Of a DNA stretch of 64,000 nt, positions 47,801 through 59,800 are shown piece after piece. How positions within the stretch are numbered: position 1 is the first letter of the stretch; each line of letters opens with the position of its first letter. A program made the translations under genes and the position numbers. Source of the stretch: Caenorhabditis remanei (Eukaryota; Nematoda; Chromadorea; Rhabditida; Rhabditidae); assembly GCF_010183535.1 (NCBI RefSeq), contig NC_071329.1, positions 1,488,001-1,552,000 on the forward strand, written 5' to 3'. The notes below the pieces were generated by a model. It saw nothing but the letters and a program-made list of their open reading frames with translations, was not told where the DNA came from and did not search any database.

Positions 47801-50800
47801 GCCGGGCCGGGCCGGAATGAAAATTTCTAGGGCCCGGCCCGCGGACCGGCCCGGCCCGGCCCGGCCCGGCCCGGCCCGGCCCGGTGGGCCCGGAAGTTCA
47901 GTACTGAAAAAAATTCAAATTTTTTTTTCGAAAATTTCCCGATTTTTTTTGAAAAATATTTCTTAAAAACAATTTTTTATAGGTTTCGAAGGGTTTTGAA
48001 AAATATACTTGAGGAAAAATATGAAAAATTTTCAGAAAATAAATTTTTGGACAAAAAATTGTAGTGAAAAAAGTTCAAAAATTCAAATCCGGGCCGACCG
48101 GGCCGGGCCGGGCCGGAGCTTTCTCGGCCCGGCCCGGAATTTTGCAAGTCTGCTAAAAAGTGACTGAAGCACGCCTAACAAGGGAAGTCTTTGGAGACGC
48201 TGTTTTCAAAAGATCTATAAATTTGGTTATAGGTACTTTCGGCAACGGGGAGTCCATTTCTGTAATCAGAACCTGCGAAATGTCTCTGCGAGCCGAGTTA
48301 TGAGCTCTCAAACTTTTCATATGGTTAAGCTTTTTCACTTGGAATTCAAAATCGGCAAATAGTATACGCCAAATATTCTCATTTTTGCAACGTACGAGCA
48401 CAAGGTCAACTGCTGGGGAACACAAATGGAACCGCGCGATAGCGTATATGCGGCCGATTTGCAATTCCATGTGAAAAAGCTTGACCATTTGAATAGTTTG
48501 AGAGCCCATAACTCGGCTCTCATTGACATTTAGCAGGTTTTGACTGTAGAAATGGACTCCCCGTAGCCGAAAGTAACTGTGACCAAATTTATAGGTCGTT
48601 TGAAAGTGGCGTCTCCAAAGACTTCCCTTGTCAGAAATAATGCTGGCTAAAATTTTGTGGGTACATTTAACTAACCTAGAGCTACACTTTTGTAATTGAC
48701 CACTTTTCTGTGCTGTCCGTCTCTAGCGAGATGTGGTGCGGTAACGTACATCACTAAGTATAGTCATTTTAAAAAAGTGGCCAACTACAAAAGTGAAGAC
48801 CTAAGTTAGTACTTTCGAGTTGAACTCATTTTGAAACGGTCTCGATCACATTTATTAGAGATCTTAAGAAACCGAAGATTGTGTACTTTAGATGAGAACA
48901 ATAACCAAATATCTGGATTTTTTTGATATGACTTATGGAAAATATCAATTTTGATAAGACACCGTTAGCTGGGACAATTCACAGTTTCTGATGCCTGCGT
49001 TTGAGGCGCAGAAGTCTAGAAGAACGTGTTCTGAGTTTGAGTATACGGTACCTATGCTCATTTTCATGCTCCGAAAAATTTCAGAATTTAGCAGAACATC
49101 TCCAGTACAAAGTACTCTTAGTCTCACTATGCCAAAATTTGGGTTGAAATAGTTTTTGGCAATGTAATAAAAGTGAATGCCTTCATTTTTGTAGTTGACA
49201 ACTTTTTTGTGTGATCTCTTATTAAGGAGATGCGGTTCCTCAAAACATGAGTTTAGGGACAGTTCTTTAAAAAAATTGGCCGACTACAAAGTGAGGCTCT
49301 TTGTTTCAATTATACGCCCTAAAATTTGACAATACGAAGCTATAAAGGACACCGTGACCCAGTTTGGGGTTTTTCTACTGAAAATCGCAAAAATCGGCTT
49401 TTTAAATATTAAGTTCTTCTAAACGTACTTTTTGACAACGTAAACTAACTAAGTGTACTAATTATGTACCATTAGCTAGTTTACAAAATTTTTTTAAGTG
49501 AAGCATAGTAATCCGGGACAAAAAATTGATTCAAAAGACCTTTAAAACAGCTCGTACCGATCTCTTGATAACAATTGTCTTCCAAATAAATAAAAATTTG
49601 TCAGTTACAGTAACCTAGCTCTCCAACGTAACCTATTCTGCTAACGTTTTCAGACTCTTGCAATGTGATAAATAAATTAATTTCTGCAAAAACTTATCTT
49701 GTCTGAAAATATTTCAGACTGATTTATTCTGACAAAACACCAGGATGTGCAAACACCCAACACCTCAAACACCTGTCTACCTCTATAAAGGTAATCCTGT
49801 GCTACGTCAGTGTACCCATCCATCTCACTCCGTCAACACCACTCAATTCTTAGAAACATACATATGTATACAATGTATACAATCTGAAAATGGAAGTGAC
49901 CTCATCAACTCTTGAACAATTCAACTTTAGCTCTTCCCCACCCCTCTCTCCCACCCGTTAATCCCTTATCATTAGGGAGATCAGAAAGGAATGTCTTCCG
50001 TTTTAATCTGATATCACTTGTCTCCTCCCACCCGGAGCGATGGGGGCGGAGTCTGAGCAGCGCCCAGTATAAAACTCTCTAGGCAAGCTAAATCAAAGCA
50101 AAGTCTTCTCCTAATTCTTGTGCTCAGGACATCTCCCTATTCTGTCCAAATTCTGTGTCTAAAAATGTTCCATATTCACCAAGACGTCTACAACTTCTCC
50201 ACCACTGAGATCATGGTCAAGAAGACGTTGGTGAGCCGTAAGCCGAGCAACGGAGAGAAGAAGATCATCGAGAGAAGTCTTCTCGACAGACGTCGTGGCC
50301 TCCGTCGCAGCTTCACCTCACTTCATTAAGGTTTCCCAACTTTCTTTTTCTCAAATGACTTAATTGATCTTTAATTGGAAATGTATATTTATTTTTGTGC
50401 TCTCTTTTATCTTTTAACGGGTTTCATCTTCTTCAATAAACATATTTATTTGGAAATTCCGTCTAAACATCACTGAAGTCTTAAAAGGGGAAATGTACAG
50501 TTAAGGGGAAGCCTTATATCGCGCTAATTAGGAAAGGGGTGTCACTAATTAGGGGAAGACACAGAATTTGTGCCACTTGATGCCACTAACATGCACTAAT
50601 TTGTCTGTCAGAAAAAAGTCCGTTCCGCCGGAGTCTCAGATTGGCAAGCTAAGGATAAAAAGTCCTAGAGACCGTTCTGGTAAAATTTGAGGACCTCACT
50701 GTAACTAATCCGTCAGTCAGAAAAAGTCCTCGAGTTCCTTCCGTCGGAATTTCAGATAAGTTTTTTCAGATGGATCCCCTCTGCTAAAACTTTTCATGTG

Positions 50801-53800
50801 TCAGATTAAGGTCCTCTCGGTCGTACACGTGTCCGATATAAGAAAATATGTTTTGCAGCTATTAAGGTGTTTCATGTTGGCCAAATTCTGCGCTTGAACT
50901 GACAAAGAAAAAAGATTCTTATATGATAGGATAGCTTAAGTCGTGAGGATTCTGAATCTGGTTTCAAAATTTACCTAGGACTTGTATGAACCGAAATACA
51001 CCACTTTCAGCCTGCTCCTTTTTTTCCTGGGTCAATTTCAGGAGGACAACTTCAAACCTATGTATCTCGGTTCATACTTGCATTATTCGAAAATTTGACT
51101 GCATTTTTAGAATCCTCATAATTTTAGCTTTTTTGAAATATAAAAATAATTCAAAAACGCCTGTGGACTTTTATCCATTTTTGAATCGTACCCTTTAACA
51201 AAAACCGTTTACATCCGTTATTCTAAAAGTTAGGGAAATTTTGAAGCCAGATTCAGAATCCTCATTTTTTCGGTTATATAATTACATATTTAAGGCAATG
51301 TAAGCTATAACCGATCTCACCAAAAAATCTGCATTCATATTTTTTTCAGACGTTTTTTGCAGAGCATTAGAGATGTTTGACAACACACTATGATCATTCT
51401 TCAACGGGTACTGTAGATTACCCCAGCTAACTGTATCATGTAAAAACGGCGATTCCATGAAACCAGCTCTTTTGGAAACATCTATAAATGTTGACTCCAA
51501 TCAACTCTGTCTCATCGAAACTGATTATTGATAATTATCCAAAAACTTAGTGATCGTTCACATCCAAAGTACACACACTCTTCTTCTCAAGTTTCTCATT
51601 GGCCCTCTGATTTTCTGATCTCTCCGGCTCATCTTCCCCCATTTCCATGAACCCTATTTTAAGAATCTGACAAAAAATCTAGACATCTACCCTTTTTACT
51701 CAACAAATTTAGTTCCGTTATATGTCTTCGTTTGAAAAATTTTGAACACATAATTTTTCGATTCGGTGACGTTTGACCCATCACTACTAATCCGCTTCTC
51801 TTACTATCCCAATTATTCATCTAATCTCTTTTTTGCAGAGAGAAATAATTTGCACGTTTTGTTCTTTTTTCTGCTCATCCAATTTGTAAAAGGAACCAAA
51901 GACTTCACCCACCCAACTCGACCAAAATAGAGAGAGAGAGACTTACATTCGGATTAAGTTTTCTTCTATTCGCCGCGTACAAATTCAAATCGAATGTGCA
52001 CCCGAGACCCATTTCCATTTGTTGAATGCCACCCACGTTGTGAGGTATCGCGTGGTTTAGCAGTTTTTCGGTTGCATTCGGAAGCATCGAGGAGTAGGGC
52101 ATTAGGACGAACGTGAAGATGTGGATGGGCACGACGGCGTAGATTAGGCCGGTGGCGATGATTATCTGGAATTGGAGAGGGAAATTAAAATATGATAATT
52201 GGGGGATACGAAGAATTGCAGATTCCAAGTACTACATTTAACCAAAACCCAATTTCTAGAAATTTCCACACCACAAACTATCATCATTTTCGAATTCAGC
52301 TTGTGTCTAAAAATACATTTTTATAAATTTTATTGAAAATTACACGAGCTTATTAACGAATTATCAGTTGATCCAGTTCGAAGTTCAGTATTTCCGGTCA
52401 AAACCGGAAATACTAAAGAAACATTAAGTTTTGTAATTAAACGCATGTTTGCATGTGCGTAATTCGCCTAAAACACTCAATCTTATGAGCTGAAAAATAT
52501 ACCATAATGTAGATCTAGTTCTATGTTTCTGATATATTACGGGACGGACTAATGTGCTGAAAACCCCAAAAATGATCACTAAGGCCACCTCGCGGCACAC
52601 TAACAAACTGCCATCTGTCTCGTAGTAGATCAGGGACATAGGTCTCGCCGAGATCATCATTTTGGTATATTTTTCAAGTTTCAAATGTGCATTTAACTAC
52701 AAAACTTAATGTTTCATTGGTATTTCCGGTTTTGACCGGAACTGAACTTCGAAGAATTAGATCAACTGCTAATTCGTTAACAAGCTCGTGGAATTTTCTA
52801 TAAAACTTGTGAAAATGTATTTTTAGACACACTCTAAATTCAAAAATAATGATTTTTAAGTGGAAATTTGTTAAAACTTCTTAAACAGGTGTTTGATCTG
52901 AAAACAAGTTCTGAAAGGGATTGTTGTGTTTTTTTTTCGTAGATACAATAAAATGAGCTTAAAAACAATGACAGTGGAATAATTTAATCACTCAATAAAG
53001 TCAAATTTCGAAAAACAAAATTTTTAACTTAAAAACTCAGTTTTTGGTTTAGTTTTTGAGAAATTACGTGCATTTTGACAAAAGATACAGCAAAACGTTG
53101 CTCAGAATACCGAATGGGTTCATGGCTGCAGGATTTTGTATAGTCAAACCGTTGTTTTACTGGATAACGATATCCAGGATTAATGAAATGACACAAAAAA
53201 ATCAATTTAAAAACAAAACTGACACCATTTTCAAAATCTGCATGTTTGAAAAAGCTAGTATACAAATTTTTAGGGAACGTCAAGATTATATAGTTTCAAA
53301 CTGTTTACAGTTTTATTATAAGATTTATTATAAGATCAGGAACCGATACTGCGAACCCAGGGCTATTGAAATTTTAGTTGTTCATACTGAGTCTACATCC
53401 AGACATACTTAACATATTCTCCTGTTTTTCAGCTTCAAAATTCACTTATTATCATTAAAATCGGTCCAATTTCAGCAAAGTTATAACCTTCACAATTTTT
53501 GTTCAATTGGAAAAACGCGTCACCGACACCCCATCCAAATAACTCACCCAGAACACAACTTTGGCCTTCCCTCCGGAAATATCAAAGCAAAAGTAGAGGA
53601 ATCCGGCGAGGAAGACGAAGAAAAAGACACCGAGTTCCGATAATAGATATCCACGAAGAAACCATTTGTACTGTAATTAAAGTTCATTAATTTTAATATC
53701 CTCTTCTTTTTTTATCTTTTCAGGATGCGTGGGTTCAATGAATCAAAGTGTCAAACACCAGGGGACTTCTATTTCCGTTCAGTTAATCCTCCATGTTTTT

Positions 53801-56800
53801 TTGTTTTTTGTATTTGTGGGTTAGTAGAAAAACAAAAGTTGAAATATATATACATGATGAAGATCAAAAATGATTCTATACAAATTGTAAAGGGTATGTG
53901 TCAAAAACTGAGACACACCGGAAACCAAAAATCTAGGATCAGGAGGAGAATTTCAGAATAGGGGGGAGGGGATCTTACTGTATAAGGGATGTCTTTGGAG
54001 ACGCTGTTTTCAGACGATCTATAAATTTGGTTGTAGGTACTTTCGGCTACGGGGAGTCCATTTCTGACATCTGAACATGCTAAATGTCTCTGCGAGCCGA
54101 GTTATGAGCTCTCAAACTTTTCATATGGTAAACCTCTGTCACATGGAATTCCAAATTGGCAAATAGTAGAACACAGTTAAACCGCTGGGTGGCGTTGATT
54201 TGGAGTTCCATGTGCAAAAGCTAGGCCAGATTAAAAATGTGAGAGCTCATAACTCGGATAGCAGAGGCATTTAGCAGGTTCTGATGATAGAAATGGACTC
54301 CCCGTTGCCGAAAGTACCTATAACCAAATTTCTGGATCATTGGAAAGTGGCGTCTCCAAAGACTTCCTTTGTGAGATAATTTGATTTGAGCCGCGACGCC
54401 TACCGTAACCTTTGACCTACCGTTCTCTCACTTGCCAACACTTCATGCTCCTTCTCCGATAGCTGGTAAACTCCGAGGAATGGGCGTTCGGCGATTTTGG
54501 AGATTTGGATGGTTTTGTCGAGGAAGTCAACGATGTGATCGTAGACTTGTTTGTCCTTCCACACGTAGCAGAGGAGGATGAGACTGGAGATCTGAAAAGA
54601 ATAGAGAGGATAGGTTTATGCTTGTGTAATTTCTGTAACGAATTTTGTGATAGTTTCCTTTTTTGGTAATGAGATTAAAGCTGAAGTCGTGTGAATTCAG
54701 AATCCGGCTACAAATTTTGTCTGTCGTTAGTTAAACCGGACAGATATATGTAACTTTGAAAAATGAAAGTCGTCTAACTCGGGTCATTTTGATGCTAGAC
54801 AAACTTTGAAGACAGATTCAGAACCCTCAGAATTCTAGTCACATAAAATGTTTCTCTTTTTTCTGATTAACCATTTTGTTAATTGGTACCTGTTGCAACA
54901 AACCCTAATGATTCGGTTAACATCTATCTCACTATAAACCTAGAGTTTACTGTAAAAAATAACAACATGAAGTTCGCAAGAGACCTTTACCGATCGGAAC
55001 AGAGCCAAAATGGTTACGGGTTAGACTTATTCACGAGAACCAAGCTCACTACAGTAGGAACAAGCTTTGTTAGGGAGATATCTCACACCGCACCGCAACC
55101 GTAACGCGCCGGTCAACTTGAAGTTCAGACTATCCTACCTACTATAATTAACAGTTTCAGTAAGACCTACGCAAACCGCCACGCATTTCTCAAAACTCTA
55201 GTACAAATCCGAGATTTTAGGTACTGTACCTTGTGTAAAGCTTCAATGGGCAGAACATTGTTTTCAGAATGGTCGAAACTACCTATGAGTCAATTTTCAG
55301 CAAATTCTCAAACATTTTCTAAAACTAGTTCTTGTTAGTTAGATGACTTGGCTGGAACTAAATTTCCCGAAAAACTTCCAAATACAGTAACCTCCACAAT
55401 CCTTCCCACAGTAAGACACCCCGGTCCCTCATCTTTATAAACCTTACAGAAAGCGACGCAGGCACCCCAGCCATTGTCATCACCATCAATTTTTTGACGT
55501 TGTTCCAGACTTGTTTATATTTCATCTTAATATTTTCTTCTCATTAATCCCCAAGTTTGCTTCCAAGAACTTTAATCGGTCATCGGTATCACCACCACCC
55601 TGACGCAATTCACCCTTTTCTTACTGGATGTTTTCTTTCAAATTGATGCTAGACAGGACGTCTCAAAAATTATTTAGAAAAAAAACAAACAGCTTTTGTC
55701 AAAATGCTATAATAGATGACACATCCTCTCTTGTCAAATACGTTTGACCTATGTAATAAATTATATTATTTCGAAAAAAAATTCATCATAGTTTTTGTTC
55801 TCAGATTTTTTGAGGGGGTTCTTCAGAGGCAACACTTGAATATATGTACATATTATTGGATCAACATTATCACTGTGGTGGAGATAATCCGATAATAAGG
55901 GGCAGATTTTGGAGGATTTGTCAAATTTTTTCGAAAACTGAAAATTGAAGAAAAAAAAAGAGTCTAGTAGGAGATGAATGGGAAAGTGATGTGTGTGTGT
56001 AGTAAAAATGAATGGAATTGGAAAAAAATGAGTAATGAGCAAAGTAATAGGAGGTACTGATCAAGGATTTTGAGGTTGAAAAATGAAATCATTATTTTGG
56101 AAAGACAGAGGACAGGTCGGAAGGCTCATCTTTGAGTGGAAAAGTGGCAGAGAGTCTGTCTGTGTGGCTGTTCATCCTAGGAAGTCAAAACTATGTTTTA
56201 GGGGATTAGAGCGTCATTATAGATGTTTTGAATCCGGGTTACGGTAGATTTTACGTTTAAAGCTATCACTTTCTGTACGGATTTCAAGGTATCCAGATAT
56301 CCGGGTTACAGTATGCTCTGAGACCCGACCCATTCTGGCGGATAGTCTGTCTGTCTGTCACCGATTCCCAGGTGTGTCCAGATGTCCGAGGACCACTGTA
56401 GGTATGTACATCAACACGGACGCTGTAAAGCCGCCGCCTGAGTTGTGTGATACAAATTGTATGTCTGGAATTCCGGGTGTCCGCATGCCCGGAGTCTCCG
56501 ATAGTCTTGGCTATCTTTTTTCAGCGTTTGTATACAATCTGTTTCGATTTCCAAATGTCGGGATGTTCAGGTGTCCAGGTTACTGTAGATTTCAAATCTC
56601 GAGGTGTTCCTCGTTTTCTGTCTGTCCGGATTTCCAGCTATCCCGATGTCACCGTATGTAGCAAAATATGTTTCTGAGTGAATAAACCACAAAAATGACT
56701 TGAAAAGTTTCAATTTAGTCAAAATTTTCCAAATCCTCGAAACTCTGCTTGTGAGTTTTTATTATGTCTGTCACAATGTCTGTGTGTCCAGATGCCCAAA

Positions 56801-59800
56801 TTGTCTAATGCTTAAATGTTCCCGACACATGCATGTCCTTACATTAGTTTGTCTGATGGTAATGTTTCTGTTGATCAGAAAATTGATATGTCTATCTGAG
56901 TGTCTGTATGTGTAGATGTCCGGATTATCCAAGTAAGCAAATTCCTGCCTAATTGTCTAAATTCCGTCTTAATTCCTGTCAAATTGCTGTCCAGATGTCT
57001 GTCTGTCCAGTTATCAGGTTTATCTAATCTATACGTTTTCTAATGTAGGTCTGTCATAATGTCCCTTACTATTAATTCCTTCCATTTTCTATAAAAAAAG
57101 GTTCCGTGTCTTAAAACTACTCTCTACTTTTCCCCTTGAAGTTTTTGTCTGAAATTCAGATCCACTTCACTAACTCCGTCGACTCTCTGTCTGTCTAATA
57201 TCAATGATCATCTTATCCCAGCCTGCAGACATATACAGTGTTCTTGAATGAGACTTGTTTTCTATTATACTTTTGAATAGTCTATGTAGAATATCACATG
57301 CTATCTCTGTTCTGATTACAATTAATTAGCTGGAACAAACGGCAGTGTAGACAGGAGGTGTCCAATTTCCGTTCTTCTCTCTATTATGCTCCGGAGATCT
57401 CAAAAAGTCTACAATAACAAATGAGCAATCAAGTCAGTTATAATCGCTACGTGCAAAAATGTCAAAGAAATGCTCATCTGAAATCAGGAATTAGAAAATT
57501 TTGGTGGTGTTGGTCAAGCGGAATGTGCTCGAGAAAATTTCAGACAAACTGAAAGTCACTGGACTAAAACTGGAAAACAACACTGATTTTTTGAAATCTT
57601 AGCCTTATCCTTATGGTTGACTAAACTAGAGACCAGGTATTAGCACAGGAAGGAAGAAATAAGTTGGGGGAACTGTACTTTGGAAATTAGTGGCCTAGCT
57701 CGGATTTCTAGGCCATGGTTGCGATGCGTGCTGCGTCGCGGTTCAGGTAAATGCAAAATAACTGATTGAACTTAAATAACCTCAAAAAGCTGAAAAATCG
57801 CAAAAGGGTTTTCTTCAATTGTTACCATTTTTTTGGCTCAAACCTTGAAAATGTGCAATTTTTCCGCATTTTGAGCTCAATTGTTGAATTCAGCTTTTCG
57901 AAACGGTTCTAATAAGTTCAATCATGGCCAACTTCATTTGATTTCTTCCAAAATCTCATTCTAGACCTAGAAATACCATTTTTGGGTTTCTAGGACACCA
58001 AAATTCGGTCATGTTAATTTTTCGGAAGAAAATTTGAATACTGATAGGATTTTTTTGTATTCTGCAATTATCCAACTTTAAAGACGCATGGATAAGAAAA
58101 CAGGACCCTTAGAACGGTCGCGTCAATTAGAATTCGATTTCTATACACAAAATTGATGATGACCGAGTTGTGATGACCTAGACGCCCAAAACCTGGTTTT
58201 CTAGGTCAAGAGTTAGGTTTTTTTTACTCCTGGCCATGATTATACTCTTTTGAATCTTCTTTGCAAGCAAATCTGCCAGAAAATTCTTTTTCTATTTATT
58301 TCTATGTATTTTATGCAAAAAATGACCTTTTTGGTATTACATAGATGTCGACTCGAAACTTCGAAAACAGTCTGTTTTTCTCTCTAATTTTTGGCCCTGC
58401 GACCAATTTTTTTTTAAATTCATACATCAACTTCCCACATGTTGCCTAGTCTTATCATTCATCTGTTTTTCTTTCTCGTGGTCACCCTGATGTACCGGTC
58501 TACTAACCTTATTAGTAATTCAACAAGAGATGTTTTGAATGAAACCGTCAAAGCGTACTTAACAGGCTTCTGGTTTGATTTTTCGATTAAAAAATCAGAA
58601 GAAAACTAGACACTATTCGTATGATCGGCTAGGTCCCTAGTCCAGTTTTAAGAGTCTATTGCCCGAAATTTGGTCTTAGAATTGCTATGACATACATATA
58701 ATTTTGAACTTCAAGGAAAACAAAGAAAAAGTCGAAATTTTCAAAAACCAAATTTCAAAAGTTCCTTCCCACCGATTACCTCAATTATCCGAACGATTAG
58801 TTTCAACTTTTTCCCATATGAATTTTTTGTCAAAGTTGAAAAAACACACTGTGTTATCAAATTATAGAGTCTATGCTTGCAGCTGAAAGAATTTCCATGA
58901 GATTCTATTTTTCCAGTCAGCTCAACACCTAATCGAATGAGGGTCAGCGTTGAAATTAGTGGCAGACAAGGGAAGGAGAAGAAATTGAGTTTTTGAGAGA
59001 ATGAACAATAATGTCAGGTGTGTCATTCTGATAGAGAAAGAGAGCAGAAAGCACATGCTGGAGAGGTACTGTAGTTGAGATTTTCTACAGAGCACAGTTT
59101 CCACACTAACGGTTGTACCTGTGCTTATTGCCCAAGGTCTTCCTGAGATCGCCAACTGTGGTACAGTACAGCGGAATGCGGTTTTCGAAATGAAGAAAGG
59201 CGGAAAGCGGAAAGCGGAAGGAATAATTCCGCTAAACCCTGACCAACAATGACACAGTGATTTGGTTTGTAGAATTTCAGCAATGCGCTCAAAATCCCTA
59301 TTTTCAGCATAAAATACCTTTTTTTTAAACTAAAAATTAAAGAAAATGGGTATTTTCAGATAATCGACGATACGGAGGCTAAATTTGCATGTAACAAGGA
59401 GAGCAAAGGAGGGGGTATGAAATCGACTGAAGATTTGGTGGGAATTAGCTAAAAGTTGCTGAAAGTCTAACTGAAAACGTTCTGGAGCATCATCAAGACG
59501 TCGGGATGATTCTGAAGCCTTCTATAAACTTCTGGACCTTTTTCAGACGGTCAAACGCTTCATAAAGATACCGCAGGGTCTTTACGCCTTCGGAATAGTC
59601 AAAACGCTGAAAGTCTGCTTCAGAACCTGCCGAACGTCTCAGACGTGCCTCTGGACGGGATATTGGCGTTCTAACGTTCGAAAACTGTCCAGAATCCGTC
59701 GGCTTTCTAAAACCGTGCTCACCGTTTTTTGGAGGATCCAGAAGCTTCCGTATGCTTCCGTGACTACCCAGGCTTTCTTCAGAGGTTAAAAATCCGTAAA

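Noticed and set aside
47790..47885. GGGCC array as a possible disease-type expansion, telomere or CRISPR-like array
   Set aside because: The array sits inside a terminal-inverted-repeat element with an 8-bp target duplication, so a hAT-like MITE explains it. There are no spacers as in CRISPR.
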